Shown piece after piece: positions 12,534 to 24,400 of a stretch of DNA of 64,000 nucleotides. The position numbers were made by a program, and so were the translations under genes. Under the pieces are notes generated by a model, which did not search any database, was not told the origin of the DNA, and was given only the letters and a program-made list of their open reading frames with translations. The first letter of the stretch is position 1. Every line of letters starts with the position of its first letter. Origin of the DNA: Lepas anatifera (Eukaryota; Arthropoda; Thecostraca; Lepadidae); contig JAOTON010001946.1 in NCBI GenBank assembly GCA_034440635.1, positions 588,001-652,000 on the forward strand. Direction: 5' to 3'.

Positions 12534-13224
12534 TAGAGGAAAATGATGTCACTAGGGCTAAAATACTTTGCTCTTGAATAGACCTTTGAATAAAGGTATC
12601 CTTGAAAGTGGGCATCATTGTTATGAATGCAAGATAGCTGCTGTATGTGAGTTTCTATTGCTTTGGTACATGGAGGGTAGTGATTATGTTGAGATGTTGG
12701 ATGCACAGTTTTATTTTATTTCTGGGTGTCTTGTTCAAAATGGAATAAAATTTGAATCAGTAGATTACCCCCCCTGTTAGAGGAGTCTGCCCCAGCAACC
12801 AAATTTCTACCCCAATTGGGGCAGACTTTGGGCTGCCCCCAAGCACTTCATCAAGTTGCCTGCAACATCCTGCAGACTGGTGTAAGGTGCTGTTTCAATA
12901 AAAATATTTGTAAGCAGTCAGCAAATTTCAGTCTGTTTCAGCATAGTCTCTGGTCACAATAATGATCTCTCATCACACAATGGCATTAGCATTTTCCCAA
13001 TCTCATATACATACCACTCTGCTAACTCTTTTACCACTTTGTTCACCACATATTTTGATCTCCTGGCACACTTCTACTTTTAGACTAAAAATTTGCCCAG
13101 GCCCTGTACCACCACTAATAGTCAATTGCTGTCAAATTCCACTAATAATTGTCATGGCATGCAGATTAGGCATTTCTGACAAGTAGGTACCTAACCTTGT
13201 TTTGCTGACCCACTATGGTTTCGG

Positions 13225-13574
13225 CCAGTCTGTAAATTATGGCAGCAGGCCAGATGAGTCGCACCAGCCATCTAAAGTTGTCGCACCACCATCCTCCAGA
13301 AATTCACACCAATCTGCCACATAACAGGGAAAAAATGCGCCCATTCCTACCCCTACAATGCAATGCTACCTCAATCATTAGTCAGTTAATTAAGGACTTT
13401 TTATAAGGCCCCTCCTGTGTCTTAATAGCCATTCAGCCATTATTTGTTTATTTTAAGTGTCACTAACCTCGCAAATTCGCACCAGGTTGATAAAATTTGC
13501 ACCACTCGGTCCCTGTCTCCAAGGGCACCCGCACCGACGAGATCTCATCGAAAATGCCATACTTTGCACACTGG
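13225..13574. mobile_element. MITE family Y, copy A
   Basis: 350-bp element with ~20-bp terminal inverted repeats CCAGTSTGYAAAKTATGGCA and an exact 8-bp TSD GGTTTCGG (13217-13224, 13575-13582). It is nearly the same as copy B at 16683. Noncoding; the 8-bp TSD suggests hAT mobilisation. Confidence 0.9.
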
Positions 13575-13885
13575 GGTTTCGGTCCATTTAGTGTGCTGAA
13601 TTATGTTGTATCAGTTTGGAATAAACATGCACTGCAGTTGAAATGAACAATGACTTAGTTTCCATAAGCAAAAAATCATTCAGTTGGGATTGCCAATCAG
13701 GATAATAGAGGATTCATTGACTCAAGTGCTCTTTCGCCAGGACTTTAGGACAGATCACACCATAATGGTGGAGAAGTAGCCATAGGTGGAATGGAATGGC
13801 AACAGATATGAATTAAAAATTTGGTTATGGAACCTAAATCATAAAACATAATGTTTTACCAGCCTTCCCTGTGTCTCCTGTGGGC

Positions 13886-15343
13886 CCAGTGTGCCAGTCT
13901 GCAGAACGTGGCAGGCAACTCGACGAGGCGATTGGGGCAGCCCAAAGCCTGCCCCAATTGGGGCAGAAATTTGGTGGCCAGGGCAGACTTCTCCAACGGG
14001 GGGGTAATTTTTCACCGATACAAGTTTTATCTACTCCATATTAAACGAAATGCCCAGAAATAAAATAAAACCGTGCACCCCATCCAACGACGACGACGTA
14101 CTCACGAACGTCCACGTAACAAAGCAAAGGAACCTCACGTACAACAGCTATCTTGCATTCTCATGATGCACAATTTCAAAGATACCCTTCTTCAAAGGTA
14201 TATTTACGAGCAAAGTTTTTTCCCCTAATGACGTAATTTGCCCCTTCTTTCAAGCCACATCAATCGATGCTTTAAATAATATTTCAATAGACAACTATTT
14301 TTGAATATAATAATTTTTCTCACTGTTGAAATATTTTGCCTTTTTGTTTTCTCACATTTGCATGAAAGCATCTCAAAATTTGGAATCTTTTCACGAGACC
14401 CAAGCGAAGAAAGATCCCCTTACGCCAGTGTGATGTCAATCATGGACCGGCATTCGTTCTTGGGAGGGGACTGGCAGATTTGCCGGCCTTTGGTGATCAA
14501 AACGTAGCGAAGGAAATGCAAAAAACTACATGCAAGGAAATTACGTTTTGAGTTCTAAGATTGTTTTATGTAGCTAAACTTAAGTAGATTGTTTTATGTA
14601 GCTAAACTTAAGTTTGGATTACAAATTTAGAAAATAACAATAAATTTAGCTTTTGAAAAGCACCCATTGCCTGATTTTTTACTGACTTCCAGGAACTTAA
14701 CATCAATGAGAAATTTCCCTTATTTGGTATATTTTTAACCATTTTTCGCTTGATGACAAATATGACGCTTTTGAGACAAAACGGCTTTTCCAGCGCAAGT
14801 TTAACTAATGATTGTCGTTTCTTTTATTTATTTTTCCTGCTCCCCTGGGTGATTACCCAGACTGATTGCTGCCCCAAGTACTAGTTCCTGCCCCAAGAGC
14901 CCCCATCTGCCCCAAGCTCGACCAAAAGCTGCCCCAAATCGGTAGGTCTGCCCCGAGGCTGTCCCAACGAGATCTCGTCGAAATCTGCCACGTTCTGCAG
15001 ACTGGCCAGTGTGCAAAGTATAGCATTTTCGATGAGATCTTGTCAGTGTGAGTGCCCTTGGAGACAGGAGCAAGTGGTGTAAATTTGCAAGACTGGTGCG
15101 AGGAAGGTGACACTGGAAACCAAAAAAATAATGGTTGAATGGTTATAAAGACACAGAAGGGGGCCTTATAAAAAATCCTTAACTATATAACTAATAAGAG
15201 GTAGCATTGCATCATGTGGGTAGGAATGTGTGTTTTTCTCCTTTGTATATGACAGATTGGTGCAAATTTTTGGAGGCTGGCAGTGCAAGATTTTAGATGC
15301 CTGATGCGACTCATCTGGTCTGCTGCCATACTTTGCAGACTGG
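13886..15343. mobile_element. MITE family Y, copy C, split by element X
   Basis: An inverted Y copy whose first 8 bases (CCAGTGTG, 13886-13893) are separated from the rest (15006-15343) by an X insertion that duplicated those 8 bases. The outer flanks CTGTGGGC (13878-13885) and CAGTGGGC (15344-15351) match at 7 of 8 positions and are the older TSD of the MITE itself. Confidence 0.82.
13894..15005 (+). mobile_element. hAT-like nonautonomous element X, right copy
   Basis: 1112 bp with terminal inverted repeats CCAGTCTGCAGAACGTGGC. It is flanked by exact 8-bp TSDs CCAGTGTG (13886-13893, 15006-15013). It is uninterrupted and therefore gives the reference structure for family X: two ~110-bp ends rich in CTGCCCC, with an AT-rich centre. 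It is inverted relative to the copy at 9973-12880. Confidence 0.88.
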
Positions 15344-15753
15344 CAGTGGGCCAGAACCAGTAACTTTTCACTTATCTTGGAATATTGCATTTGATATCAA
15401 AGTAAGTTTCTCCTGTTGACAGACAGGCCACGCCCACCTAATCTTAAACACATTCACTGGCTTGCAGAAATTAATTTTAATTTTGTCACAAGGCCACAAA
15501 AACATTTTGAATGAGCACCAAAACGCATCAGATGAAACTCACCCTCTGTTGCGCTCCACCGTTTCCTCACTCACAATACAGGCCTCATATCTATTTTTTG
15601 GCCCTGCTTCACACACACCATATGGAGTTACATGCGAACACTCGCGATTTTACTACGCGGCGGAACAGCAACCCCCTCAGTCAGTCAGTCATCAGTCCCA
15701 AAAACGCCGAAACGACGATTCTGCAAAATTCTCTGGCCTTGCTCGCGATAATA

Positions 15754-15886
15754 GCCGTGTTATTCTGCCGGCAGAACGCATAATAATATGCCACACGCGT
15801 GCGCAGTACAGTATCATGAGCACAAGATACCGTACTGCGCATGCGTGCAGCACATTAGTATGCGCTCTGCACGGCAAAATAACAAG
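15754..15886. mobile_element. Small palindromic MITE family U, copy 1
   Basis: Starts GCCGTGTTATTCTGCC and ends with a diverged complement. The interior is a GCATGCG/CGCATGC-rich palindrome. Same architecture as 37068-37210. Confidence 0.6.
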
Positions 15887-16340
15887 GAAATTCTCTTCTT
15901 TTCTCAAATCTCAACGTTGCATTTCTATTGACCCCGGTCACGCTCACCAGAGGCGCTAGTGTGCCATCCAAGATGGCCGCGAAAAAGGCACTCCGAAAGG
16001 TAAACAACGTCAGTAGGCCCGGGAATAGCTTGGTAAGCGGTGAATTATACGTGTTTTATGCCTGGTATGTGGCAGTGGCTTATAACCAGCCGCTGCGGAA
16101 GGCAGTGAGGAGCCCAAATTCGAGGAGTTTTTGGTCCCAAGGAGCAAAGCTTGTAGTCAGGATCAGGTTAAAGTTTGCTGCACCCCCACTTTTTTGCCGG
16201 TGGCGACGCTTATGTTTGGAAACGCATTTTTCATCGTACATTCAAACTGGAATTTCAGACAGCTTGAAACGAATAAAGGCGTATATCTACCGAATCATTT
16301 CAATATGCCAGTTCCCCGGGCTAAAAAGGAATGCAGCCAT

Positions 16341-16589
16341 AGGCGGATCCAAGGGGACAGCAAAGTGGGCATGTGCCCCATAAGCAGATCCAGGGGCAAA
16401 GGGAGTATGCGCCCCCCCGCCATTGACCCTCGGCGCCCCCTGAAATTTCGATTCCCATCTCCCCACCCCAGGATGCGAAAGTCGGCTCCCACCGATAGGG
16501 TTTTGCTCCCATTCGATAGGGTTTCTCAGTCAAGAATGGCGCCTCGCCCCCTGGGAAGGTGCCCCCATCGACAATCTTGAATCTGCCTT
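16341..16589. mobile_element. GC-rich MITE family V, copy 1
   Basis: Begins AGGCGGATCCAAGGGG and ends with the inverted TTGAATCTGCCT. The interior is rich in GGGGGCGCC/GCCCCC. Related termini occur at 38872, 40485-40720 and 40956-41212. Confidence 0.55.
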
Positions 16590-16682
16590 TGATGACGGCA
16601 AAAGGATAAAGGCCTACTCCTGCTAGAAGCAGGCTCAAGGGAGTGCAAGGAGGCATAAGCGGAACTGGAGATTGCCCCACAG

Positions 16683-17031
16683 CCAGTCTGCAAAGTATGG
16701 CAGCAAGCCAGACGAGTCGCACCAGCCATTTAAAATTCTCGCACCACCATCCTCCAAAAATTCGCACCAATATGCCACATACCAGGGAAAAAATGCACCC
16801 ATTCCTACCCCTGCAATGCAATGCTACCTCAATCATTATTCAGTTAATTAAGGGCTTTTTATAGGGCCCCTCCTGTGTCTTAATAGCCATTCAGCCATTA
16901 TTTGTTTATTTTAAGTGTCACTAACCTCGCAAATTCGCACCAGGTTGATAAAATTCACACCACTCGGTCCTGTCTCCAAGGGCACTCGCACCGACGAGAT
17001 CTCGTCGAAAATGCACTACTTTGTACACTGG
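16683..17031. mobile_element. MITE family Y, copy B
   Basis: 349 bp with ends CCAGTCTGCAAAGTATGGCA and the complement of CCAGTGTACAAAGTAGTGCA. The flanks CCCCACAG (16675-16682) and CCTCACAG (17032-17039) differ at one base and are read as an 8-bp TSD. Same orientation as copy A. Confidence 0.87.
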
Positions 17032-17046
17032 CCTCACAGCCGCTTA

Positions 17047-17291
17047 CCAGGTGGATGTGAATGGAAGTCAGATGGCTGAAAAGTTCTGCAACAGACAGCA
17101 GCATTTGAGCCTATCTTCTTCCCAATTCTCAGTTTCAACTTCCACTGCTTGGACAGCACCTTATTCTGAGGAAACTTGTGAAAGCTGAGACTTCGACACT
17201 TTCTTCGGAAGGATACACACTGAGGAACGCGGCAGTTCTGATTAGATCTAATGGTTATCCGTCTCTTCTCCATTTTCTTTGAACTTACCAA
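17047..17291 (-). CDS. Probable THAP-type zinc-finger exon (degenerate)
   Basis: On the minus strand a frame beginning MEKRRITIRSNQ encodes NCRVPQC, SLSFHKFP, a conserved Trp and VCCRTFQPSDF. This follows the order of a THAP domain (C-x-C, FHxFP, W, then C-x2-H with FxPxDF). The ligand expected as His is Thr here, so the zinc site is incomplete unless the alignment is shifted. The frame meets a good splice donor (GTAAGC) just after HPPG at about 17047, so this looks like a first coding exon; no second exon was found. THAP domains are sequence-specific DNA-binding folds, also found in P-element-type transposases, so a transposon origin is as likely as a host gene. Confidence 0.45.
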
Positions 17292-17696
17292 GATTATAAC
17301 AAACAAGAAAATAACGCCAGTCTTCAATATTCACGTCCACCCAACGTCACGTATAACCACGCTCTTTCACAACGAGTTTACCACGACTGAAAATCCGTTA
17401 CTATAGGAACCGTGTAGAAACCAAGGTTTGTTTACAAATGCGCCGGATATGAAACAGCCACGCCAGACGGCAGTCCCTCTCCTGGCGTTTCCGAAAAAAA
17501 TCCGCCAGGTGCCAATACTTTCGATGACCGAGGCCGAGGATGACCGAGGAAAATAAAAAATCGCGCGCGGTCAATTGCTGGAATGATACAAAACCTCTAT
17601 ATTACCACTAAATCCCCTCTTCAAATTACCTCTCAATTCATCCTCTGCTGCATTTTCAGCTCGCACTCATACGAGCAGTGGAGAGGGCCAGAGGGG

Positions 17697-17938
17697 CAGT
17701 GGCGAACCCAGGCATTTATTTCGGGGAGGGTGCAAGGGGCTTGAGGCTCACCCGCGTAGTTAAAGTACCCCGGGCGTAGTTAAAGTACCTCGGGCGTAGT
17801 TAAAGTACCCTGCCTCGGGCAGTTCCCACCCGTGTATTAGCATTAGGAGCTCGGGCAGTTCCCACCTGTGTATTAGCATTAGGAGCTCGGACATTTCGGG
17901 GGCTTGAACGCCCTCCCCTCCTCTTCAATCCGCCACAG
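17697..17938. repeat. Element-like block with two short tandem arrays
   Basis: Opens CAGTGGCGAACCCAGG and closes with the roughly inverted TTCAATCCGCCAC, like a degraded family V element. Inside are three ~19-bp units CGGGCGTAGTTAAAGTACC (17753-17812) followed by two 36-bp units starting CTCGGGCAGTTCCCACC (17815-17888). Confidence 0.6.
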
Positions 17939-17983
17939 GAGAGGGGCCCGGCGTCAACGCACAGTGGGGTGGAAGGGAGGGGC

Positions 17984-18244
17984 CTATGAACAGCTATGCA
18001 GGGAGCTGTTCAGCTTTTTCCACTTTGCCCCTATGTCCAATGTACACTGGTCTCCCCTACATAATTGTCTTGCACAATAACAGCCAAACATATATTTAAC
18101 ATTACTGGAGCCCAATGACCACTGACCTGAATGGTCGGGACCTTTGCAAGATGAGTAACACAATTTATTTTCAACGTGTTTTTCACAATCAACACATTGG
18201 TACCAACAAAGCAAAGTTTGACATGAATAAGTCACACGCTGCAC
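17984..18244 (-). other. Cys-rich open frame downstream of PPIL1, unassigned
   Basis: An 86-codon minus-strand frame with about a dozen Cys residues (YQCVDCEKH, CYSSCKG, FGCYCARQLCRGDQC). I do not recognise the family. It lies 100 bp downstream of the PPIL1 stop, in its 3'UTR direction, and may be chance or a fragment of a transposon zinc-binding region. Confidence 0.2.
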
Positions 18245-18346
18245 TCAACAAGGTGCTGTGGACGCAACACCGTTGACACGATGGAGGCGATGAGACATGC
18301 GACGAAAGTTGTCACAGACAGAGCCGGAGCGCGGAACGCAGTTCTG

Positions 18347-18453
18347 TCAGACTTCCGCTCGCATGATACGTATATCGTCCACGGGCCTATCGTCATCACC
18401 GACCTCCACCATGCCTATCCTCTTCACCACGTCCATTCCTGACTGCACACGAC
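18347..18453 (-). CDS. PPIL1: PPIL1 terminal coding exon
   Basis: Acceptor TTGCAG precedes 18453. Encodes [20 protein letters not shown], then [14 protein letters not shown] and a stop at 18349-18347. Aligns to the C-terminus of PPIL1 with the usual length. Confidence 0.92.
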
Positions 18454-21400
18454 CTGCAACAGGCAAGTAAACAGTGCTCCTTAAACTTCCACTCAAAGCT
18501 CGCAAAATTTAAAGGGAGATACGCGAAAAATTATTATTGTGATTTCTTGCTATTTGAAAAATCCTTATTACGAAGCTGTCAATTATTTTTGTATCTTCGG
18601 CAAAATTTTGGCAGGCCACTCACTTATTATCGAAATAGCTTAAAAGTTCCGATAAAATGCTGAAATCTTCACCCACCACTTAATTTTCTAAAACTATTTA
18701 AAGTTGAAAAGTAATGTTTTTTTGTAATAAAAATGTCTGTTTCTATGTATTTGTACCTATTTGAATTGATTTTAAGCGAAAACAAATTATTGGCTAGATC
18801 AAAAGGTCACAACAAGGTGTTTCAGAAGTCCTATTCTCATTTTTGCGAATTCGGCCTGCAAATGTCTTAAAATTTCTCTCAAAGCCAACATTTCTAGACG
18901 ACTTTAGCGGTACACCTCATATCGGTGTACATGACGTGCACACAGCTAAGGCTATCAATTTATCTAAGAATTAGGTCATATCTATCCTAAACAGTGATGT
19001 AGAACTTTGGACTACTCCAGAAAAAATTACTTTAGAAAAACAACATTCAAAAACTATTTTTAAACAGAAATATAGGGCTTATAAGAAATCACAATTAACC
19101 AATCACAAGCCTAGGAATTCTCAAACCGGGGTCACGTGACCTATCTGACGCAAAAGTTTTGTCATCCTGGGGCTGAAGCAGAAAATGACTCAAGACCTGA
19201 GTACGAAACCGCTGAAGACTTGAGTAATTATGTTTTTTCCATTTCTAGGGCAAACTAATTCATTTTTTAGTTTTTAGAAGCTTTTTAAAATTAATAAAAA
19301 TACCGGAGAACAGACATTTGCATTACAAAAAACATTGCTTTTCAACTTTAAATAGTTTTCGAAAAGTAAGTGATGGGTGAAGGTTTCAGCATTTTATCGG
19401 AACTGTTAACCTATTTCGATAATAAGTGAGTGGCCTCCCAAAACTTTGCCGAAGATACAAAAATAATTGATAGTTTCGTACTCAGGATTTTTCAAATAGC
19501 AAGAAACCACAATAATAATTTTTTCGCGTATCTCCCTTTAAAAAATACAAAATGAATTAGTTTGCCCTAGAAACGGAAATAACATAATTACTCAAGTCTT
19601 CAGCCGTTTCGTACCTCGGGTCTTGAATCGTTTTCTGCTTCAGCCCCAGGATGACGAAACTTTTGCGTCAGAAAGGTCACGTGACCCCCCATTGAGGTGG
19701 CTGTACGTTCTGATTGGTCAATTGTGATTTCTTAGAAGTCCTATATTTTTGTTTTAATATTATTTTTGGCTGTAGCTTTTTTAAAATAACTTTTTCTTCA
19801 ACAGTTTTAAACTTTCAAGTCACTACTTAGGAAAAATGGGACCGGATTTTTAGAGTATTTGATAGCCTTAGCCGGGGGTACGTCATTTACATCGATAAGA
19901 GGTGTACCGGTAAAGTCGTCTAAAAATGTTGAATTTGAGAGCAATTTTAAGGCATTTGCAGGCCGAATTCGCAAAAATGGGAATAGGACTTCTGAAACAA
20001 CTTTTTGTGAACTTTTGATCTAGCCAATAAAATTGTTTTCGCGTATCTCCCTTTAATAATTTCCCCTTCGTTAAAATTGTCTAATGCATTTTCTGATCAA
20101 CTGCACAATTGTTTACAGTGTACTTGTCACGGCTAAAAGTGTAAAATTATCGCAAAAATTACTGAAGACACAACAAGGCACATGTATATTGACATTGCTC
20201 CTTATACTTGTAGCGACTGGGTAAAACCGATCACAGTTACGTTATCAGGAACACATAGCAAACTTCCCAAGCGATAAACGGCAGCAGAATAGGAGCCGCG
20301 TCCTGGCACTCACCAAATATGGCATGCTTGTCGTCCAGCCACTGCGTGGGTGCCAGTGTGATGAAGAACTGACTACCATTTGTGTTTGGTCCCGAGTTGG
20401 CCATGGACAGCACGCCAGCGCCCGTGTGCTTCAGCTCGGACGAGATCTCGTCGGCGAACGACTTTCCGTAGATGGAGGCACCACCACGGCCAGTGCCGGT
20501 CGGGTCACCGCCTGCGGATATCATAATGTGGCGTAACGATTCACACCAACTGATCTGATCCGATGAAGCGATCTGGCGACTCAGGCAGGTCATTTTTAAC
20601 ATGTTAACTGGGGGCCATTTGCCCCCCCAGTCTGCCGAAATGCCCCCCCAGTGCCCGGAAATTGGCCCCCCAGTGAAATAGGCAGATGGCTTAAAATTGA
20701 ACAAACGCAAGCTCACCTGACGAAAATAAGACAGAACACCAACCGATGATAACTATTTTGTTCTATTGCTCATCCCAAATTGGCAATCCACAAAAAATTG
20801 TGTTAGGAATTTCCACCAGTGGCTGTCTTCTCCATCGTGCAAAAACGAGACAAAGCGCGTAGATACGGGAAATCCGGGCAAAGCAGCCTCAGCACCAACT
20901 CATTACAACGCTGGAGATAACCTGAAACCAATGAAACGTCGCGTTTTATCCGACCGGAAGCCCAGCCAGTACGGGGGATTGCAAGATGCTCTAAGTACTT
21001 CGCATTATTTATTTATTTATTTATTATTGTGGTGGTAGCATTGGTAAAAGTCATAGTGAGATCGCTGCAAATTTTTTTGTAAGTTGATAAGTTGTTAGTT
21101 GGCTTTTCTCATCGGTTCCTTGATGTTGTAAATGAGGAGAGATTATATATTCGGCCATCCTTTCGTCAGAATCAAAGCTGGCTCCTAAGAAACCATTCTA
21201 ACAGGGAAAGAGTTGGCGACGCCATATGACCATGGCAGTTGGTGCGTCGATAAGCCCCAAAAACTATTAACTGGTTTTTGCACTACATTTCCTGGAAGAT
21301 TTTGACAGCAAAAGCCACACATCATAGTAGGTATGTACATAGAAACTTGTCTCGAATTAGACTATAAACCACATGTGTTCGATACTTTAGGAATTTGCTT

Positions 21401-24400
21401 ACCTTGCTATACTCATAAAGAAAAATAAGAAAATTTTTTTCATTTTTTTTATAAATTTTGTTCAAGTTGTTCCTGGTAAGGCTGCTGGAGTCGGAGTCTC
21501 ACTAAAGTCATCAAGGGACTTGTCACGGAGACGCCGACCCCACCACCCGAACGAGCAACTCCCTCAATGGAGGGTTAATTTAGAAGCCAAAGTTTAACGT
21601 CCCACAAAGCACAGGGACGGCCGCCCCGCTCAGGTCACCCTCTCACCAGTCAGTTGCCAGCCGACCTGTACGTCGGGTAAACTATTGAGCGCCGGAGCAA
21701 CTCAGGGGAACCGATCCCAAGCGTGGACATGCACTGCCACTGCATGCTTCTGAGCAGCGGGCCGGAGCCCAACGCTCTACCAACTGAGCTACCGGGGCGG
21801 CGATTTCGAATACATTGCGGCAGAACCACGAATGCCAGGCTGGCCATTTCGTGGCCAAACATTTAGATTTGGGGTTTTTTTGTCGTGTTTGGCCGCGTGA
21901 TTTTTTCGGTTAGCCCTCTCTTGGAATTTGGCCTTCTTTGACCCTTTTTCTAGCAGCTGGCTCCTAAGCTCTTTTTGGTTTGTCCCTTGTATAAATATGG
22001 CTTCTCTTGGCCTTTTCCGGGCTTGAATAAAATGTTCTGACACCAATAAAGGATCAGAGCAGCAGAAATAACTGCTATGCCAGTGGAAGGAGAACTCTGT
22101 GAAAAACACGATCCAAATAAATGACCCACTGAAAACTGGACGCAAAGGATGCCGAATATAGGCACATTTTGGGTGGAAAGTCTACGGCAAAGGCTCCACC
22201 CTCCCCTCCTACTTACTAAAATATTATATACACCACTGTTGAAAGAGCAAAAAACTCACAGTTGGAAAAGCAGGAAAATATTAAATGTTAGCGGGAAGTG
22301 GTGCGGCTAAGATACTTGATGATGGTAACAAATGTTCTGGTTATACGGCTAAAATCATTTGATAGCCACGCGGGATTGAAGGGGGCAATCCTGGCCTCCT
22401 ATTTACCTGCGCCCCACCGGGGGTCCAGCGCCACCTTCGCCCCACCGAGGGCATCGATGAGCCCCTTTCTAACTCCGAAAATATGAGGGTTAGCGCAAAT
22501 CTGCAAAGTGCATTAGGAAGCTAATGTAACTTCAGTATGATTTTACTTCACATGTTTAGGCGCTCAGGGGAATGGTTTGACCTTCAGAGGTCAAGCTGGG
22601 TCACGATAGGCTATAAACCTGGGCATGGCTCTCATGCAATTAGAGCTATTAAAATTTACTATAGTACGCTTGATAGGAAAGTGCCAGGGCTTTCTCTGCC
22701 TTTAGAACATAATGACCTCCCGCCAATGGCTTGGTCTCCAGAGGGCACATCTTGACCTAACATGACCTGAGGTCACGAAAGGTCAGAAAGTGACCTTGCC
22801 GTACATCAAACGGAAGCCATTGATGAGACATACACGATGACGTTTAATTCAGCGCTCTAGCTTGATGAGGTTAAAAGTTATTGTCAGAATACTGTTTTTT
22901 ACCCCTGGTGACCTGTGATGACCTCAGATAAGTCAAAGGGAAGATATCGCCCCTGGAATCCGTGAAAGGGTATACAAAATTGTTTTCCTGAGAAATCTGA
23001 GACTTTGCAACCATTTTTAAGACTTTCAGATCTTAAGACGGATTTTCCAAGTTTTTTTGTATGAGAGAGGTCCCCTTGTGACCTGACCGCAGGTCACCAA
23101 ATATAAAAAATCTGGATATACAATTTGTAAAACCTGGAAGGATCATCAAGCCTAAATAGTTTCAAATCGATTAGATTACAAATGTAGCTTATGTAGAGCT
23201 CAAAAGTAGAAGTGAGCCTACCTTGGTTGACCTTGTCTAGTGACCTGATCTATTGTGGCCCCGAGGTAAAAAATGTTAAGTGTGCGTGGGAAAACGATGG
23301 GCGGAGAAGTAGACCCCTCAACCACAGTGCTGCACCTCATCGTATTTCTGCTAGTCTGAAAAAAACTTAGGGGGGCCATCGTTGTTCCCCCGATCAGACG
23401 AAGGTTAAATGGCCAGTGCGCTAAAAGAATATTGCGTCAAGTCAAGATCAAACTGTCAAAAATTAGTTTTAAACAGCGATACAAGTTTTACTTCTGTGAG
23501 TTTATGATTACTGCGAGGGGTCGTTTTAGTCTCAAATCTGATTTCTGTGATAAGTATTTGGCTGTTTTAGTGAAAGTAAAATTTGGTCCCTTTTGGCCCT
23601 GCTTCTAAATCGGTTTGGCTTTCGGTTTGGTTTGGTTTTCTACTGCAAAAACTTGGCAGCCCTGGGCAGCATCTTTAATTTCTAGCAGATGGAAAGACAC
23701 AAAATTGGGCAAGATTTTTTAACACTAGCACTTCTAAGTCTTATTAACGCCCCCCCAACGGGGTGTCGATCTCCTGAAGACACATAATGGCCAGCACAAG
23801 AAATACCCCCCCCACCTGACATTTCTTTAAAAATGCCCTGGACTCAGGAATGATGCCAGATGACTGGTGGATTCAAACCTGGGAGTGTACTGATTGTAAA
23901 GAAGTTTTGAATCTTCCCCTTTGCTACCTTGAGGGCGAAGACGGCACATTACATAGCAGTGACTCAGAGAAGGCGGAAATTTTAAATCAATTTTTCCGCT
24001 CAGTCTTCACTAGAGAGAACAGGGACTTCATTCCTGCTTTTCCAGACAGATCCGCAGACCAGACCCTATCGGATACTACCACATCATCTGAATTGGTTAG
24101 CACCCGTCTCCTCCAACTAAAACCGTGTGGGGTTCCTGGACCCGATCAACTGCATCCTCAAGTTCTCCGAGAGACTGCAGCTGTTATCTCTGGTCCTCTT
24201 GCTATCATGTTCCGCAGATCCATGGACTCTGGTGTTCTCCCAGATATATGGAAAAAGCCTCGGTTGTGCCCATTCACAAGAAGGGTAGCAGGCAGAAACC
24301 AAGCAACTATCGCCCCATCAGTTTGACGTCCACTGCCTGCAGAGTGATGGAAGCTATAATGAGGGATCAGCTCATGGAACACGTGATGCACTACAACCTT

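Larger units (their letters stand above)
9973..12880 (-). mobile_element. hAT-like nonautonomous element X, left copy, interrupted
   Basis: Ends are CTAGTCTGCAGAACTTGGC and its inverted counterpart at 12862-12880 (CTGCAGACTGG). It is flanked by an exact 8-bp duplication TGTAAGGT (9965-9972 and 12881-12888). It is an inverted relative of 13894-15005 along the whole length once the TA-flanked insert at 10692-12533 is removed (about 1.07 kb remains). The subterminal regions are rich in GGGGCAG/CTGCCCC repeats. No transposase remains. The 8-bp TSD points to hAT-type transposition. Confidence 0.88.

Noticed and set aside
11885..12618. SQWDSHAYPSGIPM repeat proteins
   Set aside because: Frames through the 23-bp minisatellite, open in several phases; no start context or flanking homology.
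21720..21801. tRNA gene (also at 32910-32992)
   Set aside because: Good A box and B-box-like sequence, but the middle cannot fold as a tRNA, and both copies continue into the same SINE body.
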